DNA of 64,000 nt from Candidatus Sumerlaeia bacterium (GCA_019634695.1 JAHCAW010000002.1:82277-146276), one strand, 5' to 3'. Counted from the first letter of the stretch, positions 37,262-47,837 are shown. Notes: a model not told the origin generated them from the letters alone. Program-made: numbers and translations.

Positions 37262-38842
37262 ATGCAGGCGTCCCCGGCCACCGCACCGCCCCCGCTCGCC
37301 CAACGCGCGCGCCGACTGCTCGCCGCCCTGACCCTCGCGGCGGCGCTTCTGTCGCTCGTGCTCTTCCACGGGGTGCTCGGCGGCATTCCGCACGGCTGGG
37401 ATGCGTTGTCGTATCACTATCAGGCGCGGGTGCTTGCGTCCGGGCACCTGACCGCCCCGGCGCTGGCGGTGCCCGACCCGCTGTTCGTGCCGCTGATTGT
37501 CGAGGCGCAGGGACGCCGGTTCGCCAAGTATCCGCCCGGCTGGCCGCTGTTTCTGGCGCCGTTCGCCGGCCTTGGGGTCGAGGGACTCGCCGGGGCGTTG
37601 CTGCTCGCGGCGATGACGTGGCTCGTCTTCGACGCGGGGCGCTGGCTGTTCGCTTCGGACCGGGTTGGCTGGATCGCCGCGGCGCTCGTCGTGTTCTCTC
37701 CATTCGCCGGTTTCATGAGCGCCGGCATGATCTCGCACCTGCCCTGCGCGGTCGGCCTGTTGGGCTTGCAGGCCTGCCTGCTGCGAGCGCTGACGGCATC
37801 GCAGCGCTCGGGTCGCTGGTGCGTCCTCGCCGGATTGGTCGCGGCGTTCGCCTTCCTTTGCCGCCCGTACAGCGCGGTGCTCGGCATGGCCGGCGTGGTG
37901 CTCGTCGTCGCCGTCGCCACGCGGGCGACGCCGCGCGCGTGGATGCTGACCTGCGCGCGTGCCCTGCCCACCGGACTGCTCGGCGTTGCGGGATTCCTTG
38001 CGTGGAACGCCGCAACGACCGGGTCGCCGTGGAAGACCGGCTATCATGTATATTCGTCGGATTTCGGGTTTCTCGGGGCGCGGGGCGAGCATCGCGCCGG
38101 CCTGCTCGCCAACGCCGTCGTCAACGTGCCGCATTACGTGCGCGCGCTGCGGAGCGAGTTCTGGGGTGGTCTGCTGCCCGATGCCGCGCTGCCGCTGGCG
38201 GGACTGCTGCTGGCGGCGCGGCGCGGCGTGGCGTTCGCCCTTGCAGGCGCGGCGGCCGTCCTGTTCGCCGGCTATGCCGTCTATTTCTACTTCGATCTGT
38301 ATTACGGCCCGCGGCTGATCTTCGAGGCGTTTCCGTGGATCGTGCTTCTGGCGGCGGTGGGCATCGAGGCGCTGGCGGCGCGACTGCTGGCTCCGCCGAC
38401 GCCGCGGGCGTTGCGCCTCGGCGGGCTGGCGCTGCTGGCAGCCTGGGCGCTGTCCGTCGTGGCGCTGGCATGGCCGCGCGCGCTGTCCTACTACGGCGCT
38501 TCGTATGCCGGCCAGGATCCGCGTGTCGTCCGCGAGCTGCGCGAAACCGGGTTTGACGACGCGCTCGTGTTCCTCTCGTCGAACCAGCCGATGCTTCTCT
38601 TCGGCACGGCGATGCCGATGAACGCCGTCGCGCCGGAAGCGAGCAATGTCCTTTACCTGCGCTACTCGCCCGGTTCCGCCCTCGCCGCCGCCCGGGCCTG
38701 GCCCCGCGCGAATCTCTACGTCGTCACCGTCGATTACGAGTCGCTGCCCGGCCGCAACGTCTACCACGACCGCTTTGCCGTGACGAACCTGCGCATCCAC
38801 GAGCTGCGCGGTGCCGAGGATCTCGTGCCGTCCGCGGAGTAG
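37262..38842 (+). CDS. GT39/ArnT-like membrane glycosyltransferase
   Basis: The 526-residue protein (ATG 37262) has about eleven hydrophobic segments and ends in a soluble domain of about 100 residues. The first periplasmic loop contains GWDALSYHYQARVLASGHL, in the place where PMT/ArnT-type enzymes carry their catalytic acidic residues, and the next loop has FAKYPPGWPLFLAP, the YPPGxP motif common to this superfamily. These enzymes move sugars from polyprenyl-phosphate donors to lipids or proteins outside the inner membrane. The acceptor cannot be predicted. It lies between a GH172-like and a GH63-like gene, forming a small carbohydrate cluster. Confidence 0.8.
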   Translation: MQASPATAPPPLAQRARRLLAALTLAAALLSLVLFHGVLGGIPHGWDALSYHYQARVLASGHLTAPALAVPDPLFVPLIVEAQGRRFAKYPPGWPLFLAPFAGLGVEGLAGALLLAAMTWLVFDAGRWLFASDRVGWIAAALVVFSPFAGFMSAGMISHLPCAVGLLGLQACLLRALTASQRSGRWCVLAGLVAAFAFLCRPYSAVLGMAGVVLVVAVATRATPRAWMLTCARALPTGLLGVAGFLAWNAATTGSPWKTGYHVYSSDFGFLGARGEHRAGLLANAVVNVPHYVRALRSEFWGGLLPDAALPLAGLLLAARRGVAFALAGAAAVLFAGYAVYFYFDLYYGPRLIFEAFPWIVLLAAVGIEALAARLLAPPTPRALRLGGLALLAAWALSVVALAWPRALSYYGASYAGQDPRVVRELRETGFDDALVFLSSNQPMLLFGTAMPMNAVAPEASNVLYLRYSPGSALAAARAWPRANLYVVTVDYESLPGRNVYHDRFAVTNLRIHELRGAEDLVPSAE

Positions 38843-38869
38843 AATGCCGTCACCTCTCGCGGCGGCATT
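38843..38869 (+). terminator. Possible weak terminator hairpin after the GT39-like gene
   Basis: AATGCCG (38843-38849) pairs with CGGCATT (38863-38869) around a 13-base loop immediately after the stop codon. There is no clear T-run after the stem (TGCGTTCG), so termination is uncertain. Confidence 0.3.
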
Positions 38870-39012
38870 GCGTTCGCTTCCCGTGGAGCCGCTCGGTGAA
38901 TCCGCCTTCCTTCTCGAAGGCCTGCGCCTGCGCCGCATCCCACATCAAAGCCTTGAAACGCCCGGTCGCATCGGGCACACTCCTCCATGGCCGACAGAAG
39001 GGGCCTTCTCCC

Positions 39013-41742
39013 ATGGCGTCGAATCCGCATCCCACCATCGAGCACCAACGCCTCGCCGAGGACGCTCGCCGCGAGCAGAACTGGAAACGCTGGGGCCCGT
39101 ACCTCTCCGAGCGCCAGTGGGGCACCGTCCGCGAAGACTACTCCGCCGACGGCGATTGCTGGCGCTACTTCCCGCACGAGCATGCCCGCAGTCGCGCCTA
39201 TCGCTGGGGCGAGGACGGCCTGCTCGGCATCTGCGACCGGCAATGCCGTCTCGCCTTCGCGCTCGCACTTTGGAACCACCGCGATCCGATCCTGAAGGAA
39301 CGCCTCTTCGGGCTCACCGGGCCGCAGGGCAACCACGGGGAAGACGTCAAGGAATGCTACTACTACCTCGATTCGACACCGACGCACTCGTACCTGCGCG
39401 CGCTGTACAAGTATCCCCAAGCCGAATTTCCCTACGATCGCCTCGTCGCCGAGAACGCACGACGCACCAAGCACGAACCCGAGTTCGAACTCGAGGACAC
39501 CGGCATCTTCGACGGTGGGCGGTTCTTCGATGTCCAGGTGGAGTACGCGAAGAACTCCCCCGACGATATCTTGATCCGCATCGAAGTCTCGAACCGCGGA
39601 ACGGAACCCGCGCCGCTGCTTCTGCTGCCCACGCTTTGGTTCCGCAACACGTGGACTTGGAAGTGCACGCACGAAGGCTGTGCGATCGAGGGGCGCATGC
39701 GGCGTCTCGATGATGGGTTGCTCGAGGCCACGCACCAGACGCTCGGCAAGTACCGTCTTGCGGCCGAAGAGGCACCCGGCTTCGTCTTCACCAACAACGA
39801 GACGAACCTCGAGCGCCTTTACGACGTTCCCAACGCCGGTCCGTTCGTCAAGGATGCCTTCCACGACCACTTCGTCCACGGTCGCGCCGAGGCGGTGAAC
39901 TCGCGCGGCACGGGCACGAAGGCCGCCGCGGTATACCGGCTGGAAGTCGCGCCCCACACCACCCGCGTGGTGCGCCTGCGGCTTTGCCTCGCGGACACGA
40001 TGCCGTCGAAGCCCTTCGCCGACTTCGACTCCATCGTCGAGGCCCGGCGGGCCGAGGCCGACGCCTTCCATGTGGCCATCGCGCCGCCGCATCTCAATGA
40101 CGACGAACGCGCCGTCATGCGCCAGGCCTACGCCGGGCTGCTGTGGACCAAGCAGTTCTATCACTACGTTGTTGCCGATTGGCTGAAGGGCGATCCCGGC
40201 CAGCCCGTTCCGCCGCCCGAGCGACTCGCCGGCCGCAACCGCGACTGGCCCCACCTGTTCAATCGCGACATCATCTCGATGCCCGACAAGTGGGAGTACC
40301 CGTGGTATGCCGCCTGGGACCTCGCCTTCCACATGGTTCCGTTCGCCGTCGTCGATCCCGACTTCGCCAAGAGCCAGCTCCAGCTCTTCCTGCGCGAGTG
40401 GTACATGCACCCGAACGGCCAGATTCCCGCCTATGAGTTCAACTTCTCCGACGTCAACCCGCCCGTCCATGCCTGGGCCGCATGGCGCGTCTACAAGATG
40501 ACCGCCCCGCGCGGCGAACGCGACCGCGTCTTCCTCTCGCGCGTCTTCCAGAAGCTGCTGATGAACTTCACCTGGTGGGTGAATCGCAAGGACCCGAGCG
40601 GCAATCACGTCTTCTCCGGCGGCTTCCTCGGGCTGGACAACATCGGCGTCTTCGATCGCTCGCAGGACCTGCCCACCGGCGGCCATCTCCACCAGGCTGA
40701 TGCCACCGCCTGGATGGCCTTCTACTGCACCGAGATGCTCGCCATCTCCCTCGAACTCGCCGAATACGACCCCGCCTGCGAGGATACCGCCTCGAAGTTC
40801 TTCGAGCACTTCACCGCCATCGCCGACGCCATCAATACCTTCGGCGGCTCCGGGCTCTGGGACGACGAGGATGGTTTCTACTACGACCAGATTCATCTCG
40901 ACGGATGCACGATTCCGCTCAAGGTGCGGTCGCTTGTCGGGCTCATTCCCCTCCTTGCGGTCGGCATTCTCGAGGATCGCGTCATCGCGCGTCTGCATGG
41001 CTTCCGCCATCGCCTCGAGTGGTTCCTCGCAAACCGCGGCGACCTCGCCGGCCAGATCGCCTTCATGAACGCCGATTGTCCCGACGGCGGACGCAACGTC
41101 CTGCGCCTGCTCGCAATTCCCTCGCGCGACAAGCTCGAACGCATCCTCGTCCGCCTGCTCGACGAGAACGAGTTCCTTTCGCCCTTCGGCATCCGGTCGC
41201 TCTCGAAGGCACACGAGCGCGAGCCCTACGTCTTCGAGCACGCCGGCGCCCGCTTCGAGATTCGCTACCAGCCCGGCGAGTCCGACAGCCACATGTTCGG
41301 CGGCAATTCCAACTGGCGCGGACCGGTCTGGTTCCCGATCAACTACCTGATCGTCGAGGCCCTCGAGCGCTATCACCACTTCTACGGCGACGCCCTGCGC
41401 GTCGAGTGTCCCACCGGCTCCGGCCGGCTCATGAACCTGCTCGAAGTCTCGCAGGAGATCTCCTCCCGCCTGTGCACGCTCTTCCGCCGGGACGCCACCG
41501 GCGCCCGGCCCGCCCACGGGGCCGACCGCCGCTACGCCGACGACCCGCATTGGCGCGACCTCCTCCTGTTTCACGAGTATTTCCACGCGGAGACCGGCAG
41601 GGGCCTTGGCGCCAGTCACCAGACCGGCTGGACCGCCCTGGTCGCACGCCTGCTGCGCAAGTGCCACGGGGAACGCTCCGCATATCCGCAATCGCTCGAG
41701 CAACTCCCCAAACTCACAAAGGACGATCTGCGGATTCCCTGA
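39013..41742 (+). CDS. GH63-family glucosidase-like protein
   Basis: The ATG at 39013 gives 909 residues; an in-frame start further upstream would add 39 residues with no support. The protein fits the large bacterial GH63 group (annotated as 'glucosidase', related to mannosylglycerate hydrolases): an N-terminal part with [38 protein letters not shown] and [11 protein letters not shown], then an (alpha/alpha)6 barrel with [50 protein letters not shown] and [19 protein letters not shown]. The Asp and Glu residues of these segments include the expected catalytic acids. No signal peptide is visible, so it acts in the cytoplasm, probably on an alpha-linked glucoside or storage oligosaccharide. The exact substrate is unknown. 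Confidence 0.9.
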   Translation: MASNPHPTIEHQRLAEDARREQNWKRWGPYLSERQWGTVREDYSADGDCWRYFPHEHARSRAYRWGEDGLLGICDRQCRLAFALALWNHRDPILKERLFGLTGPQGNHGEDVKECYYYLDSTPTHSYLRALYKYPQAEFPYDRLVAENARRTKHEPEFELEDTGIFDGGRFFDVQVEYAKNSPDDILIRIEVSNRGTEPAPLLLLPTLWFRNTWTWKCTHEGCAIEGRMRRLDDGLLEATHQTLGKYRLAAEEAPGFVFTNNETNLERLYDVPNAGPFVKDAFHDHFVHGRAEAVNSRGTGTKAAAVYRLEVAPHTTRVVRLRLCLADTMPSKPFADFDSIVEARRAEADAFHVAIAPPHLNDDERAVMRQAYAGLLWTKQFYHYVVADWLKGDPGQPVPPPERLAGRNRDWPHLFNRDIISMPDKWEYPWYAAWDLAFHMVPFAVVDPDFAKSQLQLFLREWYMHPNGQIPAYEFNFSDVNPPVHAWAAWRVYKMTAPRGERDRVFLSRVFQKLLMNFTWWVNRKDPSGNHVFSGGFLGLDNIGVFDRSQDLPTGGHLHQADATAWMAFYCTEMLAISLELAEYDPACEDTASKFFEHFTAIADAINTFGGSGLWDDEDGFYYDQIHLDGCTIPLKVRSLVGLIPLLAVGILEDRVIARLHGFRHRLEWFLANRGDLAGQIAFMNADCPDGGRNVLRLLAIPSRDKLERILVRLLDENEFLSPFGIRSLSKAHEREPYVFEHAGARFEIRYQPGESDSHMFGGNSNWRGPVWFPINYLIVEALERYHHFYGDALRVECPTGSGRLMNLLEVSQEISSRLCTLFRRDATGARPAHGADRRYADDPHWRDLLLFHEYFHAETGRGLGASHQTGWTALVARLLRKCHGERSAYPQSLEQLPKLTKDDLRIP

Positions 41743-41891
41743 CTCCCCACCCCACATTCGGATGGACTCCGGGGGACCCCCGGATGTCGCATGCCCGTGG
41801 AGAAAGGCCGGCGCCAATCGGGCCCCGGTCGGGAGTGTTCCGCACGATTCGGGTCCGCGCCCTTTCGCGCCCCCACCGAGGGAGTCCCACC

Positions 41892-44800
41892 ATGAAGGCC
41901 ATCCCACGTTTCCTGCCGTGGTTGCTCGCGCTCTGTTTGCTGGCGGCGCTGCCTCTGCGCGGCACAGCCGAATGCACGCGCCCTGCCGTCGTCGTCGGGC
42001 CCATCCAGGCCCTTCATCCGAACCTGCCCGGCCTGTCGGTGCAGGGCAAAGTCTTCGCCGTCGGCGAACAGACCGAGATCGTCGGCATGCAGGGCAACCT
42101 GCTTCGCTTTGCGGACCTGGCGCCCGGCGACACCGTCGAGGTTTCCTTCTGTCCCGTTAACTCGACGACGACCACGCGCCCGCCCGTCGCAACGCGCATC
42201 CTCGTCATGGACACGACGCTGCCGCCGCCCGCGCCGCCGATCTGCGGACGCATCACGGCCCTCGATCCTGCAGGCCGCACGCTCTCGATTGCGGGCACCT
42301 CGATCCTCGTGTCGCCCGAGACGAAGTACTTCGACGCGGTGGGCCGCGCCATCGCATTCGACGACCTCGAGGTGGACGCGAAGGCCTGCGTGACGCTCGC
42401 GCGCAGCATGCTCACGGTACTGATCGCCGCCGAAGTGCGGCTGCTTCCCGAGAACATCATCCTCGAGGGGCGCATCGACGGCATTTCGGCCACGGAGCGT
42501 GTGATTGCCGTCGCCGGCAAGCGCGTGCGTGTGACGGACCAGACGATCATCAGCGCCGCACCGCCGGAGAACACGCGACCTTTCGTCGACGCGCCGCAGG
42601 TGCTGCTGACCTTCGAGGACCTCGAGGTCGGTCAGCTCGTGCGCGTCGAGGCCGTCATGCGTTCCGGCGCGTTGCCCGTCGCCCTTGCGATCCATGTGCG
42701 CCCGTCGCTGCCGCCGCTCGTCGTGCTCGAGGGCCGCGTCGGCGCCGTCTCCCCCGAGCACCGCGCCTTCTTCGTCGCCGAGCGCCGCGTTTTCACCGAC
42801 GAGCACACGGTGCAGCGCTTCCGCGACGGCTCGCCCGCAACCTTCGCCGACATCGTCGTCGGCCTTCACGTCCGCGCCGAGGCCGTCGAGCAGGCCGCCG
42901 AGAACGGCACCGTGCGCCTGATGGCGCGCCGCGTCACGCTCTCGCGCGAGAACGATCCAAATCGCATCGCCGGTCTTATCGTGGCGATCGACCCACAGGC
43001 GCAGTCCTTCCAGGCCGCCGGCCGCGACGTCTGGACGCACCGCGGCACGGTGCTGCGCACGCACGACGGCGTGCGGCTCACCTTTGCCGATCTCGCCGTC
43101 GGACAGTTCGTCGAGGTGACGGGCCAGCCCGTTCCCACCTTCGCGCCGACCGAGCGCCCGATCCTCTCCGCCGACGAAGTCGTCGTGCGTCGCCCCGTTG
43201 TCGCGCCTCGCATCGTCGAAGGCCCCATCTTTGCCCTGCATCCCGAGCGCCGCGTCCTTGTCGTCAACGGCATCCCCATCCAGACCACAAATGCCACCAT
43301 CTACGTCGCCGGCACCACCGATCGCGCCATCGGCTTCGACGATCTGCGCGTGGGCGACCTTGTCTCCGTCGAGGTCGAAGCCGCCCTGCAGCCGACCGAG
43401 ACGAACACCGGCCCGAGCCTGCTGCTGCGCGCCGTCAAGGTGACGCTCCTGAAGCGTGCCGAATTGCCCGGTCCACCCGTCACGCTGCGCGGCGCCATCG
43501 AGCGCCTCGACGCCGATTCCCGCACGCTCGTCGTCGACGGCAGCCGCGTGCTCGTTGGCGAGCAGACGATTATCTTCACCAAGGATGGCAGCGAGCCGGC
43601 CACCGATACAACGAACCTTGGTATCGCCGGAACCCGGTTGACCTTTGAGGACCTCGCCGTCGGCATGAAAGTCCTCGTCGAGGGGCGGCTGACCGCCAAC
43701 GACAGCATCGCCGCGCGTCTCATTGCCGTCCTGCCCGACGAGCCCGCCTGCATCCGCGGCACCGTCGAGGGCCGCATCGCCGAGCTGCTGCCGGTCATCA
43801 TGATCTATCCGCCGATCTACGCCTTCCAGGTCGGTGACAAGGTCGTCGTCGCGGACCAGCACACCGTCGTGAAGGAATCCGACGGACGGATCATTCGGCC
43901 GATCGACCTGACCGTGGACGACCCGATTCGTGCCGCCGGTTGTCTGGACGAGCGCGGCACCTTGAAGGCCAGCCTGATCGTGCGCCAAGTGGCCGGCGTC
44001 TTGCCGCCTCCACCGTCGCCGTGCGTGATCGATACCTTCTTCGTCGGCCCGGTGGACTCGGTCGCCGCCGGCGGTTCGTCGCTGGTTGTCGATGGAGTCG
44101 AGGTGCGCTTGTCGTCCGCCACGCGCGTGCTGGATGCCGCAGGCGCGCCGCTCGCGGTGGCCGACATCGTGCCGGGCAGCATCGTTCGCGTCGATGGCAA
44201 GCTCCTGACGCTGCGCGTCGTGGCTGCCTGCACCATTCGCGTTCTGCCCGAGCGTCCCGACGGCGTGCGTCCCAATCGCGTGCGCGGGCCGGTCGTCGAG
44301 ATCGACGCCGAGGCGCGCGCGCTCCTTGTCGACGACACGCGTGTCGAGACGACCAACACGACGCGCATCGTGACCCGCCGGGGCGCGGAGCTCGCCTTCG
44401 AGGACCTGCGCGTCGGCATGCTCGTGGATGCCGTCGGGCGCTTCTCCGGGGCCAACGTGCTCGTCGCCGAAGCGATCCGCGTGCAGGAGGAAACCCTGCC
44501 GAATCTCGCCGTGGCGATGGCGCACGGCTTTGTCCGCGCCGTTTCGGATGCTGGGCTTACGGTGGGCGACGATGCGGTGCGGCTCACGACGGACACCCGC
44601 ATCCGGGGCTTCCGCGGCGAGGAGGCCACCGTCGCCGACCTTGTTGTCGGCACGTTCGTTCACGTGCGCGGCACGCGCGCCGAAGACGGCGCCCTCGATG
44701 CCCGCGCCGTGCAGGTGCACTACCCCGTCGTTCACGCGCTCGATCCGGCCAACGCGACGTTCACCGCCAACCGCACGGTCTTCAGCACGACCTCGACCAC

Positions 44801-45914
44801 GGACTTCCGCGACGCCGAGGGCAACGCGCTGACCTACGCCGACCTGACCCTGGGCGACCTCGTCTCCATCCGCGCCGAGGCGGTCGCCGACTCGCTCGTG
44901 GCGCTCGCCGTCGTGCGGCACGCAACCGTGCGGGCGCAGCCGCCCAACGACCTGTTCGACGCGGCCCGCAACTTCATCGACCGCGAGGGCCGGCCGCATG
45001 TCTCCGTGCCGCGTCCCGGCAACTCGTTCGGTTCCGTCGAACTGCCCCGCGACGCCTTCCTTGCCGAGCCCAACACGCTCCACGAAGTTCGCGCCCGCAT
45101 CGCGTCGAACCTGACCGATCCCGCCGGCGTGCCGGTCATGCGCCTGCGCACCAATCTGGCGAGCCACGAGCGCGCCACCGAGTTCGTTGTCACGTCGATC
45201 GGCCCGCGCCAGTTCGCGCCGCTGGCCGACGGTCGCGACTTCCTGGCCTTCGTCTCGTTCCCGGTCGAGAGCGACCAGCAGGCCCTCGACGCCCGCCGCT
45301 GGTATCCGTCGCTCGACCTGTTGAGCTTCGGGCCCGACGATGTCGCCGACGCCGCCTTCCGCCTCGAGAACATCGAGGTCCGCCCCGTTGCCGCCGACCG
45401 CGTGCACGTCGTGCGCACGCTGCTCGCGGATCGCTTCGCCGGCGGTTCCAACGGCTGGATGTTCGTTGCCAATCCGACGTTGTTCACGCCGCCGCGGGCC
45501 CATGTCGGCGAGCAGGGCACCCTCGAACTCGTAGCCGCCGACACTTGGTGCTTCGGCTCGTGGATCAAGGAAACCGGCGTCGCCCTCGAAGCCGGCCGGC
45601 TGTACCGGGCCCGTTTCTTTGTCCGCGCCGCCTCGAGCGATCCGACCCGCGTGGCGACCTTCCGCCTGCGCCTCAACAGCAGCGACTACCAACTCGCCAG
45701 CCTCACTGTCGTCGAGAGTGTCGGCGCCGCGTCCGAATCCCCGGCCGGCACCCTGCGCGTCTACGACGTCTACCTCGCCGCGCCCGAGGACCTCGCGCCG
45801 GGCGTTACGCTCCAGGCCGCCTTCGACCTGCTCAACTTCGCCCCGGGCAAGGACCTCCAATCCCCCATCGCCCTCGAGCAGATGCAGCTCGAGGAGATCC
45901 TGCTCCTGCCCTGA
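41892..45914 (+). CDS. Giant exported protein with about twelve DUF5666-type repeats
   Basis: The ATG at 41892, with GGGAG upstream, gives 1340 residues with a signal peptide (about 1-26, ending near RGTAE). Residues about 35-1010 are a tandem array of about twelve diverged units of 70-95 residues, each with a G-x-I/V opening (for example LEGRIDGI, VEGPIFAL, VRGPVVEI), a 'L.V.G..V.V...T' middle and an 'F-[ED]-DL-x-VG-x-x-V-x-V-x-[AG]' end (FDDLRVGDLVSVEV, FEDLAVGMKVLVEG, FEDLRVGMLVDAVG). This is the pattern of DUF5666 domains, usually found singly. Residues about 1020-1340 are a different beta-rich region (ARRWYPSLDLLSFG, RMQ-like IALEQMQLEEILLLP end). There are no enzyme motifs. It is probably a long surface or periplasmic fibre. 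Confidence 0.85.
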   Translation: MKAIPRFLPWLLALCLLAALPLRGTAECTRPAVVVGPIQALHPNLPGLSVQGKVFAVGEQTEIVGMQGNLLRFADLAPGDTVEVSFCPVNSTTTTRPPVATRILVMDTTLPPPAPPICGRITALDPAGRTLSIAGTSILVSPETKYFDAVGRAIAFDDLEVDAKACVTLARSMLTVLIAAEVRLLPENIILEGRIDGISATERVIAVAGKRVRVTDQTIISAAPPENTRPFVDAPQVLLTFEDLEVGQLVRVEAVMRSGALPVALAIHVRPSLPPLVVLEGRVGAVSPEHRAFFVAERRVFTDEHTVQRFRDGSPATFADIVVGLHVRAEAVEQAAENGTVRLMARRVTLSRENDPNRIAGLIVAIDPQAQSFQAAGRDVWTHRGTVLRTHDGVRLTFADLAVGQFVEVTGQPVPTFAPTERPILSADEVVVRRPVVAPRIVEGPIFALHPERRVLVVNGIPIQTTNATIYVAGTTDRAIGFDDLRVGDLVSVEVEAALQPTETNTGPSLLLRAVKVTLLKRAELPGPPVTLRGAIERLDADSRTLVVDGSRVLVGEQTIIFTKDGSEPATDTTNLGIAGTRLTFEDLAVGMKVLVEGRLTANDSIAARLIAVLPDEPACIRGTVEGRIAELLPVIMIYPPIYAFQVGDKVVVADQHTVVKESDGRIIRPIDLTVDDPIRAAGCLDERGTLKASLIVRQVAGVLPPPPSPCVIDTFFVGPVDSVAAGGSSLVVDGVEVRLSSATRVLDAAGAPLAVADIVPGSIVRVDGKLLTLRVVAACTIRVLPERPDGVRPNRVRGPVVEIDAEARALLVDDTRVETTNTTRIVTRRGAELAFEDLRVGMLVDAVGRFSGANVLVAEAIRVQEETLPNLAVAMAHGFVRAVSDAGLTVGDDAVRLTTDTRIRGFRGEEATVADLVVGTFVHVRGTRAEDGALDARAVQVHYPVVHALDPANATFTANRTVFSTTSTTDFRDAEGNALTYADLTLGDLVSIRAEAVADSLVALAVVRHATVRAQPPNDLFDAARNFIDREGRPHVSVPRPGNSFGSVELPRDAFLAEPNTLHEVRARIASNLTDPAGVPVMRLRTNLASHERATEFVVTSIGPRQFAPLADGRDFLAFVSFPVESDQQALDARRWYPSLDLLSFGPDDVADAAFRLENIEVRPVAADRVHVVRTLLADRFAGGSNGWMFVANPTLFTPPRAHVGEQGTLELVAADTWCFGSWIKETGVALEAGRLYRARFFVRAASSDPTRVATFRLRLNSSDYQLASLTVVESVGAASESPAGTLRVYDVYLAAPEDLAPGVTLQAAFDLLNFAPGKDLQSPIALEQMQLEEILLLP

Positions 45915-45942
45915 ACCCCCTGCCAAACTGCGTCCTCCACCC

Positions 45943-45980
45943 ACCGCCGTCGGGCACCAACGCCCGGCGGCGGTCTCTTT
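45943..45980 (+). terminator. Terminator hairpin after the DUF5666-repeat gene
   Basis: Bases 45943-45955 pair with 45962-45974 in a 13-bp stem containing one G-U pair, around a six-base loop (ACCAAC). The stem is followed by CTCTTT, a weak T-rich tail. It lies 28 bases after the stop codon at 45914 and before the next plus-strand gene, so it fits an intrinsic terminator. Confidence 0.6.
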
Positions 45981-46071
45981 CGGTTGACCGTTTCGACGAA
46001 GTGGAACACCTTATGCCATGGCTCCCTTCCAGAGAGTCGGACCAGTTCCATCCGGAAAGGACGACGAAACC

Positions 46072-46557
46072 ATGGCCCTCGACCGCGACCACGCCATTCA
46101 GGATTTCGTCCGGGAACTCGACGGACTCGAGAGGCGCCTGCGCGACCTGCTCGCCGTCGGGCGCGTCTGGCCCGAGCGCACCCACGCCCACGTCAAGCTC
46201 CAACTCGTCAACCGCGACTTCCAGCAGCTCAAGGCCCATGCGCTCGACCTCATGCGCGAGATCGCGCATCTGGACGTTCAGCGTGCCCACTTGACCGGCA
46301 GCTCGACTTCCTCGGGCGGCGTGCGCCGGCCTCCGCCCGACCCGTCGTCGCAGGCCCGCGAAACCGTCGCGCCGCCGCACCATCCTCCGCCCCATGAGGA
46401 GCCTCCGCCCACCGCGGCCCACGCCGAGCCCACTCCCGTTCCCGAGCCCGAACCGGCTCACCCGGCCGAGCCCCCTGCGACCGACCGCCTCAGCCGCCTC
46501 GTTGCATCGATGCCCGAGAGCATTCGCCGCCGCCTCCACGACAGCGGCATCGAGTGA
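46072..46557 (+). CDS. Small coiled-coil protein with proline-rich tail, function unknown
   Basis: I do not recognise this 161-residue protein. The ATG at 46072 has AAAGG upstream; a start at 46018 is possible and adds 18 residues. Residues 1-80 form amphipathic helices (DHAIQDFVRELDGLERRLRDLL...LMREIAHLDVQRAHL) suited to a coiled coil. Residues 85-140 are rich in Pro, His and Glu and probably disordered. A short C-terminal helix (RLSRLVASMPESIRRRLHDSGIE) ends the protein. There is no signal peptide or membrane segment. It is followed after 110 bases by alr. Confidence 0.55.
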   Translation: MALDRDHAIQDFVRELDGLERRLRDLLAVGRVWPERTHAHVKLQLVNRDFQQLKAHALDLMREIAHLDVQRAHLTGSSTSSGGVRRPPPDPSSQARETVAPPHHPPPHEEPPPTAAHAEPTPVPEPEPAHPAEPPATDRLSRLVASMPESIRRRLHDSGIE

Positions 46558-46667
46558 CACCCCAACAGCGGACTTGTGCCCGGCGGCCGTCACCTGTCAG
46601 GAACCGGGCTGGGACCGCCGAGCCCCGGCTCGGCCCGCGTCCCCCACACAGGACCCCGGAACCGGTC

Positions 46668-47837
46668 ATGTCCCCCGAGTCTGTCTTTCATCGTCCCACG
46701 CGCGCCCTGATCGATCTGGCCGCCTGGCGCCACAACCTGCGCTTCGTGCGCGAGAAGGTCGGCCCGCGGTGCGCCATCGCCGCTGTCGTGAAGGCCAATT
46801 GTTATGGCCACGGCATGATCGCGCTCGCGCGCGAGGCGCTGCGCCAGAAGGTGCAGGCCTTGGCCGTAGCCACGGTGGACGAAGCCCTCGAGTTGCGCGA
46901 GAGCGAAGGCTTCGCCGACGCCCACATCATCCTCATGGGCCCCTCGTTTCCCGAGGACGCCGAGGCGCTCCAGCGCGCCGGCATCTCCGTCACGGTCGGC
47001 TCGCTGCCGCTGCTGCGCCAGCACCTCGCCGTCGCCCGCCGGCTGAACCAGTCCGCGCGCATCCACCTCAAGATCGACACCGGCATGGGGCGCTACGGCT
47101 TCCAGCCCGAACAGCTCACCTTCCTCGACCTGTTCGCCTCCAAGCCGGCGAACCTCGAGGGCTTGATGACGCACTTCGCCGTCTCCGACAGCACGGCCCG
47201 CGAGCACGTGGAGTATACCAACTGGCAGTGCGAGCGCTTCGAGCGCATCATCGAGCGCGTGCGCAACGCACGGCTCGATCCGATCCTGCACGCCGCCAAC
47301 AGTGGCGGTGTCCTGCATCACCCCCGCAGCCACTACCAACTCGTGCGCCCCGGCATGATGCTCTACGGAGCCAACCCCGATCCCGACGAGGGCCCGCTGC
47401 CGCTGCGCCAGGTCATGACGCTCGTCACGCGTGTCGTCTCGATCGCGTTCCATGCCGCGGGCGACTCGATCGGCTACGGACGTCGCTACGTCATGCCGGA
47501 CGAGGGCCGCATCGCCATCCTGCCGGTGGGCTACGGCGACGGCGTGCCGCGCTGTCTCGGCGGCCGGGCCCAGGTGCTGATCAACGGCCATCGCGTGCCC
47601 ATCGTCGGCCGCGTCTGCATGGACCAGACACTGGTCGACGTCACGGCGCACGGCGACATCCAGGTGGGCGACGAGGCGGTGCTGTACGGCGCGCAGGGCG
47701 GCGACCGCATCCCGCTCGAGGAGGTCGCCCGGCATGCGGGCACGATCCCCTACGAGATCGGCTGCCAGCTTGGCCGGCGCGTGCCGCGCGTGGTGATCGA
47801 CACGGAAGCCGACGAGCCGGAGGCCGGCGGTGTTTGA
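46668..47837 (+). CDS. alr: Alanine racemase
   Basis: The 389-residue PLP enzyme interconverts L- and D-alanine for peptidoglycan. The PLP lysine Lys42 lies in AAVVKANCYGHG. Other family motifs are IHLKIDTGMGRYGF, LMTHFAVSD, VRPGMMLYGANP, the catalytic tyrosine segment SIGYGRRY, ILPVGYGDGVPR and VGRVCMDQTLVDVT. The ATG at 46668 gives a normal length; the upstream extension of the frame is low-quality sequence. A small membrane protein gene overlaps its end by eight bases, so the two are translated together. Confidence 0.97.
   Translation: MSPESVFHRPTRALIDLAAWRHNLRFVREKVGPRCAIAAVVKANCYGHGMIALAREALRQKVQALAVATVDEALELRESEGFADAHIILMGPSFPEDAEALQRAGISVTVGSLPLLRQHLAVARRLNQSARIHLKIDTGMGRYGFQPEQLTFLDLFASKPANLEGLMTHFAVSDSTAREHVEYTNWQCERFERIIERVRNARLDPILHAANSGGVLHHPRSHYQLVRPGMMLYGANPDPDEGPLPLRQVMTLVTRVVSIAFHAAGDSIGYGRRYVMPDEGRIAILPVGYGDGVPRCLGGRAQVLINGHRVPIVGRVCMDQTLVDVTAHGDIQVGDEAVLYGAQGGDRIPLEEVARHAGTIPYEIGCQLGRRVPRVVIDTEADEPEAGGV

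Noticed and set aside
38761..41907. A 1048-codon open frame on the minus strand
   Set aside because: It is antisense to the GH63-like gene, whose motifs are clear on the plus strand.
41616..45944. A 1442-codon open frame on the minus strand
   Set aside because: It is antisense to the DUF5666-repeat gene, which has a signal peptide, a ribosome-binding site and clear repeats. The antisense translation shows no recognisable domain and is a product of GC-rich codon positions.
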